A stretch of DNA of 64,000 nucleotides from Halalkalibacter sp. APA_J-10(15) (lineage in GTDB: Bacteria > Bacillota > Bacilli > Bacillales > Bacillaceae_D). This document shows positions 17,402-26,352 of this stretch, in pieces. The position numbers and the translations under genes were made by a program. The notes beneath the pieces are model-generated. The model did not search any database and was not told the origin of the DNA. It worked only from the letters and a program-made list of their open reading frames with translations. The stretch spans positions 172,015 through 236,014 of the forward strand of contig NZ_JALKEV010000006.1 of the NCBI RefSeq assembly GCF_023017105.1. The letters run 5' to 3'. Each line of letters opens with the position of its first letter. Position 1 is the first letter of the stretch.

Positions 17402-18445
17402 TTAATACGTTCTTGAATCAATTAGATCAGCAGCCTGATCCATTGTATACATATCTTCTTCTACTGCTATTCTCTTCGGTAATTCTTCACCAGCAAAATG
17501 CGCTTCAATTAACTCAACAAGTTGCGGCCCAAACTGTGGATTACATTCAATGGTTACGTTCATCTTCCCAGCGACCATCGCTTCAAATGCACCCTTTACT
17601 GCATCAACGCCAATAACGATAATATCCTCAGCAGGCTTAAGGCCATATTCTTCAATAGCTTGAATCGCACCTATCGCCATATCATCATTATGAGCATATA
17701 AAACATCAATGTTATCACCATCTGAACGTAAGAAAGCTTCCATTACTTCTTTGCCTTCTGTTCTAGTAAAATTACCTGTTTGTGATTGTGTGATTGTCAA
17801 TTGTGGATGATCAGCAATAATTTCTTCAAACCCTTCTTTTCGATCAATTGCCGGTGCTGAGCCTACAGTTCCTTGTAGCTCAACTATATTAATGTCACCT
17901 TCAACATCTGCTAGCTCGTCTACGAGCCATCTACCAGCTTTTCTACCTTCTTCTACAAAGTCTGAGCCTAAGAACGTTACCCACATCGAGTCATCATCAA
18001 TATCTACCGCACGGTCCACTAGGAATACAGGAATCTCAGCGTCCTTTGCTTCTTGTAATACAGTCTCAAACCCTGTCTCAACAACCGGTGAGAAAACAAT
18101 CGCATCTACACCTTGTGAAATAAAGGAGCGTATCGCCATGATTTGATTTTGTTGCTGCTGCTGCGCATCGGAAAACTGTAAATCATGTCCTGCATCTGCA
18201 ATTGCATCTTGAATCGATTGTGTATTTGCTGTCCGCCACTCACTTTCAGCGCCCACTTGAGAAAACCCAATGACGAGAGAATCCGATTTCTCTGACTGAT
18301 TTGCTTCCTCTTCAACCTCATCACCATTATCAACCTCATCCTCCACTTCCTGATCTACTTCAGAAGCATCACCACAAGCAACTAAAAAGCTTAACACTAG
18401 CACAACCAATAATAGTAGCCATTTTGTACGAATGACTTTTGACAT
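17402..18445 (-). CDS. ytfQ: sugar-binding lipoprotein of the YtfQ type
   Basis: A 347-residue periplasmic-binding-fold lipoprotein. Signal sequence with lipobox (FLVACG, Cys about 24) and an acidic Asp/Glu linker. The mature part follows YtfQ closely in block order: GFSQVGAESEWR, a Gln-rich DAQQQQQNQI stretch, SFISQGVDAI, LVDRAVDI, VELQGTVGSAPA, GNFTRTEGKEV and YAHNDDMAIGAIQAI. YtfQ binds galactofuranose in E. coli; close relatives bind arabinose. First gene of the importer and GH43 operon, and divergent from the kinase gene. A cre-like site at 18505-18518 lies just upstream. Confidence 0.9.
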   Translation of the reverse strand: MSKVIRTKWLLLLVVLVLSFLVACGDASEVDQEVEDEVDNGDEVEEEANQSEKSDSLVIGFSQVGAESEWRTANTQSIQDAIADAGHDLQFSDAQQQQQNQIMAIRSFISQGVDAIVFSPVVETGFETVLQEAKDAEIPVFLVDRAVDIDDDSMWVTFLGSDFVEEGRKAGRWLVDELADVEGDINIVELQGTVGSAPAIDRKEGFEEIIADHPQLTITQSQTGNFTRTEGKEVMEAFLRSDGDNIDVLYAHNDDMAIGAIQAIEEYGLKPAEDIIVIGVDAVKGAFEAMVAGKMNVTIECNPQFGPQLVELIEAHFAGEELPKRIAVEEDMYTMDQAADLIDSRTY

Positions 18446-18504
18446 TGACCTTCCCCCTTTATATTTCGCTAATAACGAATTGACTTAATTAGCGTACGGT
18501 CATT

Positions 18505-18518
18505 ATAAAACGCTTTCA
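18505..18518. promoter_or_regulatory. cre-like site ahead of the importer operon
   Basis: ATAAAACGCTTTCA matches 12 of 14 cre positions with an intact AACGCTTTCA half. It lies about 60 bases upstream of the ytfQ-like start, consistent with carbon catabolite repression. Confidence 0.4.
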
Positions 18519-18814
18519 TTTAGAAGTTAATAAATGAATTTTTGAATAAATGTTGTTTTATTTTGAATCTCACAGATCTTATTTCTTTTTTGTGTAATTT
18601 CTTTAAAGCTTGTTGTACTTTTTTTTGATAGCTTGCGAAATAGACATATACATGTGCTACCCCATGATAAAACAATCGCTAAATTACGCAGATTTTGTCT
18701 ATAAAATGATGGAATAAAAACAAGAATAAAAGCAAATCCTCACCCAATCCGTCGAGATTGAGCTAGTTACAAAAAAAAGATTTCAATTTAATTACTAATG
18801 ATATAAAATACTCT

Positions 18815-18828
18815 TTAAAGCGCTTACA
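18815..18828. promoter_or_regulatory. cre-like site ahead of the sensor kinase gene
   Basis: TTAAAGCGCTTACA matches 13 of 14 cre positions. It lies 24 bases before the chosen ATG, near or over the transcript start, where CcpA would repress. Confidence 0.45.
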
Positions 18829-18852
18829 AAATTAGATGTGGTGAGAACTATT

Positions 18853-20592
18853 ATGAGCATGAAGCATTTATTCGTTTCTAGTTTGCGGACTAAATTTCTT
18901 ATTATGTTTATTGTCTTAACCGTTATCCCGTTAGTATTTGTAGGTATGATCTCTTACCAGAAAGCGATGAATATTATTTCTGAAAATGCCATTTCGAAGT
19001 CTCAGCTAAAAGGTACACAGCTCAGTCAAGAAATTGATGGAATTTTTCAAAATATAATGAGGTTCACCGAAATTGGTAAACAGGAGAATACGATACGTTT
19101 TTTGATGGATGACTGGCATGAATATGATTACGAGGATGCCAAATCCATTTTGAATATGTTTACGACCTATCGCGAGATTATTCCAATGAGTCGCCATATT
19201 CTTGAAATTACGATAATAAACCAAAGTGGAAAAGCATTAAGTGAAAGTAAAGGATTACATACCAATCACATTTCTTCTACTATAAATGAAGAAATAGATG
19301 TGATCCGACATACTACCCAACCAATTATGGAGCTGACAGAATTTAATTCGGAAACAGTCATCTCTATTACTCAACCTATTATCTGGGATATTACTCATGA
19401 AACGGTTGGATATATGAATATTATTGTCGATCATACCGTTATCCTTTCCCTCTTAGAAAAAGCTTCATTAGAACAAAATGGTCTATTTTTTATTCAGTCA
19501 AATCATGAGAACTTTCCTTTTACGATTTATCACAATGATTTATATACTCAAAATCTTCGTAGCGAAACCGATTTCAATAATATTTTTCACGAAGCTGAAT
19601 CGGATCAATCTGTACTCATCACGTCGCATGAATCTGATACGACAGGTTGGCTCATTTTTGGTGTAGTTCCAGAAAAGGAAATATTAAAGGAAGCAAATAG
19701 TATTCGAAACTTAATTATGTTAACAGTTGTCAGTAGTATTATTTTTACGATTTCGCTCTACATATTCATTACTTCGAGACTCATTAGACCGATCAGCCAT
19801 TTAAAAGATAAGATTAAATTAGCTTCTAATGGTGATTTGACGGTGAAAGTAGAAAATCATAGCTTTGATGAAATTTCAGAGCTTGGTCAATCATTTAATA
19901 GAATGATTGAAAAAATTAAAGCACTTCTAGAAACAAGTATAAATAAAGAAAAACAATTAAAAATGGCCGAGCTACGAGCACTACAAGCTCAAATTAACCC
20001 TCATTTTCTCTACAATACTCTAGATACAATTATTTGGATGGCTGAAGCTAAAAAAGAGAAAGACGTTATGACCATTACGAAAGCATTGTCTCATTTTTTT
20101 CGAATATCTTTAAATAAAGGGAAAGATTTAATCACGATTGAACAGGAGATTAGTCACGTGAAAAACTACTTAGTCATTCAAAAAATAAGGTATCGCGATA
20201 TTTTAGATATACAATTTACGATAAATAAAGAGATTGAGCCATTTATTATTCACAAGCTTACACTGCAACCATTAATTGAAAATGCTATCTACCATGGAAT
20301 AAAAAACAAAAGAGGAAAAGGTTTTATCCACATCATTGGTGATTTCGATTCAAACAAGCACATCTGTTTTCGCATAACGGACAATGGTCTCGGCATCGAA
20401 GAGAAGAAATTAGCCGAAATCAGACGCTGTTTATTAGCAAATGAGCCCGTACAAACTGCAAAAGGTGGATATGGAATGTACAACGTTCAAGAGCGAATTC
20501 GACTCTATTATGGTGAGCCATATGGTATTGAGATTGATAGTGTATATGGCATGGGCACTACTATTCATTTAACTATTCCAATGGAGAGGTGA
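18853..20592 (+). CDS. sensor histidine kinase, YesM/AraS-like
   Basis: A 579-residue membrane kinase: first membrane segment about residues 7-30, extracytoplasmic sensor domain to about 285, second segment about 287-307, HAMP linker, then a LytS/YesM-type His kinase domain with the phospho-acceptor His384 in QINPHFLYNTLD, and an ATPase domain with NAIYHGI, DNGLGI and GGYGMYN boxes. The ATG at 18853 is chosen because GGTGAG lies eight bases before it; a GTG at 18838 gives a longer frame without a ribosome site. Its stop lies five bases before the response-regulator ATG. With the sugar-binding lipoprotein downstream it forms a three-component sensor. Confidence 0.85.
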   Translation: MSMKHLFVSSLRTKFLIMFIVLTVIPLVFVGMISYQKAMNIISENAISKSQLKGTQLSQEIDGIFQNIMRFTEIGKQENTIRFLMDDWHEYDYEDAKSILNMFTTYREIIPMSRHILEITIINQSGKALSESKGLHTNHISSTINEEIDVIRHTTQPIMELTEFNSETVISITQPIIWDITHETVGYMNIIVDHTVILSLLEKASLEQNGLFFIQSNHENFPFTIYHNDLYTQNLRSETDFNNIFHEAESDQSVLITSHESDTTGWLIFGVVPEKEILKEANSIRNLIMLTVVSSIIFTISLYIFITSRLIRPISHLKDKIKLASNGDLTVKVENHSFDEISELGQSFNRMIEKIKALLETSINKEKQLKMAELRALQAQINPHFLYNTLDTIIWMAEAKKEKDVMTITKALSHFFRISLNKGKDLITIEQEISHVKNYLVIQKIRYRDILDIQFTINKEIEPFIIHKLTLQPLIENAIYHGIKNKRGKGFIHIIGDFDSNKHICFRITDNGLGIEEKKLAEIRRCLLANEPVQTAKGGYGMYNVQERIRLYYGEPYGIEIDSVYGMGTTIHLTIPMER

Positions 20593-20597
20593 GATTT

Positions 20598-22109
20598 ATG
20601 AAAAAAGTATTTTTAGTCGATGATGAAATCGAAGTGCGGGAAGGGATTAGACATTGTATGGATTGGGAGAATAATGGGTTCCTATTTTGTGGAGATGCGC
20701 CCGATGGTGAAATGGCTCTTCCCTTAATTGAACAAGAGCAACCTGATATTGTCATAACTGATATTAAAATGCCCTTTATGGATGGTCTGGAGTTAAGTCG
20801 GATATTACGTAATAAGTTACCTTATACAAAAATTATTATTCTCAGTGGCCATGATGAATTTGAATATGCACGAGAAGCTTTACGAATCCAAATTACCGAG
20901 TATTGTTTAAAACCACTAAATGCTACTGATTTATTAGACGTGCTATTAAAATTATCAAAGCAAATCGATTTAGAAAAGAAAGAAAGAGACAAATTAAATG
21001 AATTACAAAATAAAGCAACTGAAAACGAAAATCTGACTAAAAATCAATTTTTATTAGATTTATGTGAAGGAATGTATTCCACTACAAATGCTATTAAAGA
21101 AGCAGATAAATTGAACATTCAACTAATTGCCAGTTATTACGTTGTTGTTATGATTGAATTACAACAAAAATTGCACCCACTCATACATTCAATACCTTCG
21201 TTTTCAATCATTCAATTTCAACGTAATGGCAAAGAGACTGTCTACATTATAAAAGCCAATTCTAAACATATCATAACGAAACAAATACAACATATTAAAG
21301 AAGCCTTGAAATCATCTTCAGGAAATATATTCGGAATGGGAACAGTTAAGGACCGTATTCAAGACATTCCCACCTCTTATCAAGAAGCCTATGCGCAAGT
21401 GCATAACAATCGAAGCTTTTATGCACCTCTCCCGATAACGGGCATACAATCATTTTTTAACAGAACTGAAATGAAGCAATTCTTATCATATGGTCAGACT
21501 GAGGAAATCAAACCATTATGTAGAGGGCTCATAAAGGAACTAAATCGAAAAAGTGAGAGTCATTCATTTATATATTATTACTTTCTAATGGAATTCACAG
21601 CAACTGTTACGGATTACTTGAAGAGTCTAAGCAACAACTCTAATGATCATTTCGTTTCTTCAATCCAACAAATTGAGCTAAATCAATCCATTCATGATTC
21701 TTCACAGCTAGCAAGTTATATGACATCTATTCTAACAGAAGTGATTCAACTACGGAATCAACTCAAAAGTAAAAATTACCCTCTTATTCAAAAAGCGAAA
21801 GAGTTTATGAAAGAGCATTACGCAGATTCTCAACTGTCTCTGCAAAAAATTGCAGACGTAGTCAATGTTAGTCCAGCTTATTTTAGTCACATTTTTAGTC
21901 AGGAAGAAGGACAAACAATAAAGGAATATTTAACTTTTATCCGAATTGAAAAAGCGAAGGAGTTGCTTATTACGACAAATGAGAAAACCTATGAAATCGC
22001 ATTAAAAGTCGGTTATAGTGATTCCCATTATTTTTGTAATATGTTTAAGCGCATCACAACTATGACTACACGAGAATTTAAACGACAAAGTTTAATGAAG
22101 CTGAGTTAA
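20598..22109 (+). CDS. AraC-type response regulator, YesN/AraT-like
   Basis: A 503-residue regulator with an N-terminal receiver domain (acidic pocket FLVDDE; phospho-acceptor Asp55 in VITDIKMP; Lys in EYCLKPL), a long middle region and a C-terminal AraC double helix-turn-helix (about 400-500, LSLQKIADVVNVSPAYFSH and the second unit ending in MTTREFKR). The ATG at 20598 is preferred to a GTG at 20589 that lies inside the ribosome site GAGAGGTGAG. It pairs with the kinase encoded just upstream and most likely activates the divergent importer and GH43 operon, as AraT does for arabinose import in Geobacillus. Confidence 0.85.
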   Translation: MKKVFLVDDEIEVREGIRHCMDWENNGFLFCGDAPDGEMALPLIEQEQPDIVITDIKMPFMDGLELSRILRNKLPYTKIIILSGHDEFEYAREALRIQITEYCLKPLNATDLLDVLLKLSKQIDLEKKERDKLNELQNKATENENLTKNQFLLDLCEGMYSTTNAIKEADKLNIQLIASYYVVVMIELQQKLHPLIHSIPSFSIIQFQRNGKETVYIIKANSKHIITKQIQHIKEALKSSSGNIFGMGTVKDRIQDIPTSYQEAYAQVHNNRSFYAPLPITGIQSFFNRTEMKQFLSYGQTEEIKPLCRGLIKELNRKSESHSFIYYYFLMEFTATVTDYLKSLSNNSNDHFVSSIQQIELNQSIHDSSQLASYMTSILTEVIQLRNQLKSKNYPLIQKAKEFMKEHYADSQLSLQKIADVVNVSPAYFSHIFSQEEGQTIKEYLTFIRIEKAKELLITTNEKTYEIALKVGYSDSHYFCNMFKRITTMTTREFKRQSLMKLS

Positions 22110-22212
22110 AGCGACCTGCTGAAAAGTATCGTTTGAAGTCGTTACGAGCATTTGAGCAAAACACAGCGCTTTTTTATCAACTTCGCTTCTATGACAAAGG
22201 AGGCTATCGTCA

Positions 22213-23214
22213 GTGAAACTATCCGTAATGATCATTTGTTCATTATTTCTTTTTAGTGCTAGTGCCTGTCATATAATCACAACAGATGAGCCTGAACTAT
22301 TTCCTGACGAAACAAATGTGCAGCTTGAAGAAAGAGATGCCATTACCTTTGCTATCATCTATCCTGTCGCTCACTCTTTCTTTGAAGCAGTAACAGTTAG
22401 TGCTAAGGAAACTGCAGAAGCAATGGGAGTCGAAGTCATTATACGCGCTCCTTCAACTGCTAATGTCGAATCACAAATTCAAATCATTGAGCACTTCATC
22501 CAGCAAGGAGTCGATGGAATTGCAATCGGCCCTACCGATTCTGCCGCTCTCACTCCATTCATTAATAAAGCTGTACTAGAAGGAATTCCTGTTATTTGTT
22601 TTGATACGGATGCACCTGAAAGTAAGCGCCTTTCCTATATTGGCACAGATAATTTAGCTGCTGGCGAACATTTAGGTGAGGTTGTTGCTCGTCTCCTAGA
22701 TTATCATGGTGACCTTATTATAAGTACAGGATTATCAACAATGCTGAATCTTAACTCAAGAATAGAGGGTGTCAAAAATACACTTAAGCAGTACCCTGAG
22801 ATTAACATAATAGAAATAAAGTCAAATGAAGGTATCCCATCGAAAACCATTACTAACATTGAACAAATGATTGAAGAATATCCAGACTTTGATGCCTTAG
22901 TTGGAATTGATTCACTTTCTGGCCCTGCTGCCGTAACAGTATGGAAAGCGAAAGGACTCCAAGATAAAATAGCTGTCACCTTCGATGATTTACCAATGAT
23001 TATTGACGGTGTACAAAATAATCAAATTAACAGTACTATTTCACAAAGTCAATTTGTATGGGGACAATTAGTCGTGGAACGACTGTATGAAAACTATTAT
23101 GGCCATGAAATACCTGAATATGAAATGACTGAAACGCTTGAAGTTAATCTAGAAAACATTAATGACTATTTGAATCAATTAAACGGAAATTCTAATATAG
23201 AGCACAAACAATAA
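22213..23214 (+). CDS. sugar-binding lipoprotein, likely sensor partner (AraP-like)
   Basis: A 333-residue RbsB-like binding protein with a short signal sequence and a lipobox-like SASAC near residue 19. Family blocks visible include SFFEAVTVSAKETAEAMG, QQGVDGIAIGPTDSAALTP, FDTDAPESKRLSYIGTDN and VGIDSLSGPAAV. The GTG start at 22213 has AAGGAGG in front. It shares the importer's fold but is only distantly similar to the ytfQ-like protein, and no importer gene is next to it. Its place at the end of the kinase/regulator operon fits a dedicated ligand receptor that presents the sugar to the kinase. A 103-base gap after the regulator gene shows no promoter I can name. Confidence 0.8.
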   Translation: MKLSVMIICSLFLFSASACHIITTDEPELFPDETNVQLEERDAITFAIIYPVAHSFFEAVTVSAKETAEAMGVEVIIRAPSTANVESQIQIIEHFIQQGVDGIAIGPTDSAALTPFINKAVLEGIPVICFDTDAPESKRLSYIGTDNLAAGEHLGEVVARLLDYHGDLIISTGLSTMLNLNSRIEGVKNTLKQYPEINIIEIKSNEGIPSKTITNIEQMIEEYPDFDALVGIDSLSGPAAVTVWKAKGLQDKIAVTFDDLPMIIDGVQNNQINSTISQSQFVWGQLVVERLYENYYGHEIPEYEMTETLEVNLENINDYLNQLNGNSNIEHKQ

Positions 23215-23215
23215 T

Positions 23216-23249
23216 GCACTTAGTTCAGCGTTTCGCTAAAACTAAGTGC
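23216..23249. terminator. bidirectional hairpin between convergent genes
   Basis: GCACTTAGTT pairs with AACTAAGTGC, with an inner AGCG/CGCT stem. It lies between the convergent sugar-binding gene and mtaB. T-runs are short on both sides, so it is a likely but not certain terminator for both. Confidence 0.55.
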
Positions 23250-23265
23250 GTTAGATTTACTTACA

Positions 23266-24615
23266 TTAAGCTATTTCAATCGGCTCTTTATCTATAACTC
23301 GAACAAACTCACCTTCATTGTATGGGTATCCAGGCTTGGTCACTTTTATCTTCACAAGCTTGCCGATCAAAGCATCGGATGCAGGAACTTTCACCTTAAG
23401 GTAATTATCAGTATAGCCAATATACAAGCCACTTCCCTCATTTTCCTTATCGCGTTCTTCAGGTATCATTTCAAGAACTTCCCCATCGAACTGGGTAGCA
23501 TATTCCTTTGCTAATTGATTAGATAGCTCAATTAATCGATGGACTCGTTTATTTTTAATTTCCTCATTCACCTGATCATCCATTCGTGCTGCAGGTGTTC
23601 CCGTTCTCTTCGAATAAGGAAATACATGTAGTTCACTAAATTTGTGCTTAGCAATAAATTGATACGTCTCTTCAAATTCTTCTTCTGTTTCACCAGGAAA
23701 GCCCACAATAACGTCTGAAGTGATCGCCACACCTGGCATGATTTCCTTTAAACGTTTTAGTCTTTCAGCAAAGAAAGCCATCGTATATTTCCGACGCATC
23801 CGTTTCAATACCGTATCTGAACCTGATTGCAGTGGAATATGCAGGTGGCGAACAACCTTTTCTGACTGATCAATGACTCGAATCACTTCATCTGTTAATT
23901 GACTTGCCTCAATAGAAGAAATTCGAATTCGCTTTAATCCTTGTATTTGTTCCAGATCCTTTAATAGTCGTGCCAAGCTATAATCCTTTAAATCCTCACC
24001 GTAACCACCAGTATGAATTCCCGTTAGTACAATCTCCTTATAGCCTGCTTCCACGAGCTGAGTAGCTTGTTTCATTACATCTTCTGGATCACGCGAACGC
24101 ATTAGACCACGTGCCCACGGGATAATACAAAATGTACAAAAGTTATTACAGCCCTCTTGAATTTTTAATGAAGCACGAGTGCGATCTGTAAAAGCCGGTA
24201 CATCTAATTCCTCATACACTCTAGACTTCATTATATTCCCTACACCATTGATTGGCTCGCGTTTTTGCTTGAATTCTTCAATATAATCAAGCATTTTTAT
24301 ACGATCTTGTGTTCCAACGACAATATCAACACCTGGTATCGCCATAATCTCAGCAGGAGATGTTTGTGCATAACAGCCCGTAACACAAACAACCGCATCA
24401 GGATTTTTACGAATCGCGCGTCTGATGACTTGACGACTTTTCTTATCACCTGTATTCGTAACCGTACAGGTGTTTATTACATATACATCCGAAATTGCTT
24501 CAAATTCAACTTTTTCATAACCTGCTTGCTGAAATAATTGCCATATCGCTTCGGTTTCATAATAATTCACTTTACAACCTAATGTATGAAAGGCAACCGT
24601 GCCCATGTTCTTCAC
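23266..24615 (-). CDS. mtaB: tRNA t6A37 methylthiotransferase MtaB
   Basis: A 449-residue radical-SAM enzyme that adds a methylthio group to N6-threonylcarbamoyl-adenosine at position 37 of ANN-decoding tRNAs. The N-terminal MTTase domain starts with FHTLGCKVNYYETEA; the radical-SAM cluster motif is CNNFCTFC (about 154-161); a C-terminal TRAM domain binds tRNA. All six cluster cysteines expected of the family appear present (GCKVN, NTCTVT, GCYAQ and the CxxxCxxC). It is the last gene of the dnaK operon and overlaps rsmE by four bases. Confidence 0.95.
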   Translation of the reverse strand: MKNMGTVAFHTLGCKVNYYETEAIWQLFQQAGYEKVEFEAISDVYVINTCTVTNTGDKKSRQVIRRAIRKNPDAVVCVTGCYAQTSPAEIMAIPGVDIVVGTQDRIKMLDYIEEFKQKREPINGVGNIMKSRVYEELDVPAFTDRTRASLKIQEGCNNFCTFCIIPWARGLMRSRDPEDVMKQATQLVEAGYKEIVLTGIHTGGYGEDLKDYSLARLLKDLEQIQGLKRIRISSIEASQLTDEVIRVIDQSEKVVRHLHIPLQSGSDTVLKRMRRKYTMAFFAERLKRLKEIMPGVAITSDVIVGFPGETEEEFEETYQFIAKHKFSELHVFPYSKRTGTPAARMDDQVNEEIKNKRVHRLIELSNQLAKEYATQFDGEVLEMIPEERDKENEGSGLYIGYTDNYLKVKVPASDALIGKLVKIKVTKPGYPYNEGEFVRVIDKEPIEIA

Positions 24616-25364
24616 CTCATTAATTCAAAATGATACGAAATAGCAGAAAGTGCATACATTGCTGCCGTTTCTGTTCTTAATATACGTGGTCCAAAGCTAC
24701 AAGGAACAGCCTCTTGTTCCTGCAGTTTCTCCACCTCTTCCTCAGATAATCCACCTTCTGGACCAATGATGATAAGCAACCGTTGGCCTTTTGTTAATTC
24801 TTGAAGTGTATTAGCAAAATAGGTATGATCCTGCTCCTTCGCTACTTCTTCATAGGCAATGACCGTTCTATCATAATGTTGAACCATTTTCAAAAGTTCT
24901 GTAAACGGTATAAAATCAGCAACATACGGAATTTTTTCACGATACGCTTGCTCTGCTGCTTCCTTTGCAATTTTTTCAAGCCGCTCTCGTTTTTTCATTG
25001 CTTTCTTTCGATCCCATTTCACAATCGACCTTGAAGCAGCAAACGGTTGGAATGTATGCACTCCGAGCTCTGTTCCCTTCTGAATGATCCAATCTAGCTT
25101 ATCCGCTTTCGGTAATGCTTGAGCAATTGTCACCTCAATGGGAAGTTCCGTGTTCGGTTGAATTGCTTCGTCTATAACGGCTATAACTTGTTGATCTGAC
25201 ATGTCTTTAATTGTGCAACGAACCGTGCGAGATGCATTATTACTACATACAATTACGTCACCAATAGACATCCGCATCACCTTAGAGATATGTTTAACAT
25301 CTTCTCCAGTTATGCTTACCTCATTATCCTTCATTTGTTCCGGTAATACAAAATAGCGCTGCAT
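24612..25364 (-). CDS. rsmE: 16S rRNA m3U1498 methyltransferase RsmE
   Basis: A 250-residue SPOUT-class methyltransferase that methylates N3 of U1498 in 16S rRNA. The C-terminal knot motif IIGPEGGLSEEE and LRTETAA are clear. The ATG at 25364 (MQRYFVLP) is preferred, since GAGG lies eight bases before it and the family begins here; the longer frame would overlap prmA. Same operon and order as in Bacillus subtilis (prmA, rsmE/yqeU, mtaB/yqeV). Confidence 0.93.
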   Translation of the reverse strand: MQRYFVLPEQMKDNEVSITGEDVKHISKVMRMSIGDVIVCSNNASRTVRCTIKDMSDQQVIAVIDEAIQPNTELPIEVTIAQALPKADKLDWIIQKGTELGVHTFQPFAASRSIVKWDRKKAMKKRERLEKIAKEAAEQAYREKIPYVADFIPFTELLKMVQHYDRTVIAYEEVAKEQDHTYFANTLQELTKGQRLLIIIGPEGGLSEEEVEKLQEQEAVPCSFGPRILRTETAAMYALSAISYHFELMR

Positions 25365-25381
25365 TTCATTTCCTCGCTTTA

Positions 25382-26320
25382 TTAAGCTTTTGTCGCAACA
25401 AGTGCAACCCAATCTTCCATTTCGACGACTTCTTTGATGATAAATCCACCTTGTTCTAATGATTTTTTTACATCATCTTTTTTTCTTTTTATAATCCCTG
25501 AAGTAATAAATGTCCCATTTTGCTTAAGAACCGCTGCCGCATCTTGAACAAATGTCATAATAACCTCTGCTAATATGTTAGCAATAACTAAATCATATTC
25601 GCCAGAGATTCCCTCTAATAAATCATTTTGCTCAACACGAACGATAGAAGAGACTTCATTTCCACCGATATTCTCTTTCGCGCTCTTCACAGCAACATAG
25701 TCTAGATCTAATGCTAAGACTTCTTTAGCCCCAAGCTTTGCCGCAGCGATACTTAACACTCCTGACCCCGTTCCTACATCTATGACGGCTGCTTGACTCG
25801 TTAAATACTTTTCTAATGCCTGTATACAAAGAACCGTTGTTGGATGCGTTCCGGTACCGAAAGCCATTCCTGGATCTAATTCTATAATCATTTCATTATC
25901 TGTAGCCTCATACTCTTCCCAAGTAGGCTTAATTGTTAGTGAATGAGAGATGCGAATAGGTTTGTAATATTTCTTCCAAGCAGTTGCCCATTCTGTCTCA
26001 TCCACTTCAACCAAATGAACCTTATTCTGTCCTAATTCGATATCATACTGAAGGAGTCCATTAACGGACTCCTTAATACCATCGATTGTGTCAGTTAGAA
26101 AACTGTTTACAGGAAAATACGCTTTAATCATTACCCCATCTTCAGGATAATCATCAGGAGAGAGTTGGTATATTTCTCCGAAACGATCGCCCCAATCTTT
26201 TACTAAATCACTAGGGTCTTCAATTACTACACCGCTTGCCCCAGCTTCATGTAAAATATGACAAACTGGCTCCACCGCTTCTTCACTAGTATGAATACTA
26301 AATTCTGACCATTTTAACAT
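25382..26320 (-). CDS. prmA: ribosomal protein L11 methyltransferase PrmA
   Basis: A 312-residue class I methyltransferase that trimethylates lysines of ribosomal protein L11. An N-terminal L11-binding domain is followed by the SAM fold with [20 protein letters not shown] and the NILAE motif. The ATG at 26320 has AAGGAG eight bases upstream; the in-frame GTG nine bases earlier would overlap that site. It follows dnaJ closely in the heat-shock operon. Confidence 0.93.
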   Translation of the reverse strand: MLKWSEFSIHTSEEAVEPVCHILHEAGASGVVIEDPSDLVKDWGDRFGEIYQLSPDDYPEDGVMIKAYFPVNSFLTDTIDGIKESVNGLLQYDIELGQNKVHLVEVDETEWATAWKKYYKPIRISHSLTIKPTWEEYEATDNEMIIELDPGMAFGTGTHPTTVLCIQALEKYLTSQAAVIDVGTGSGVLSIAAAKLGAKEVLALDLDYVAVKSAKENIGGNEVSSIVRVEQNDLLEGISGEYDLVIANILAEVIMTFVQDAAAVLKQNGTFITSGIIKRKKDDVKKSLEQGGFIIKEVVEMEDWVALVATKA

Positions 26321-26352
26321 CCAACTCACTCCTTAACATAAGCTATATAAGC

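Larger units (their letters stand above)
18446..18852. promoter_or_regulatory. divergent control region between importer operon and sensor operon
   Basis: This 407-base gene-free region must hold the promoters for both divergent operons. Two cre-like sites lie in it, one near each gene (18505-18518 and 18815-18828). The response regulator encoded at 20598-22109 would be expected to bind direct repeats here, but I could not identify them with confidence. Confidence 0.55.

Noticed and set aside
22110-22212. Possible small gene between the response regulator and the binding protein
   Set aside because: No start codon with a ribosome site and no recognisable product; treated as spacer.
18853-23214. 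Degenerate ABC importer for the lone binding protein at 22213-23214
   Set aside because: No ATPase or permease remnant follows; the kinase and regulator upstream make a sensor role more likely.
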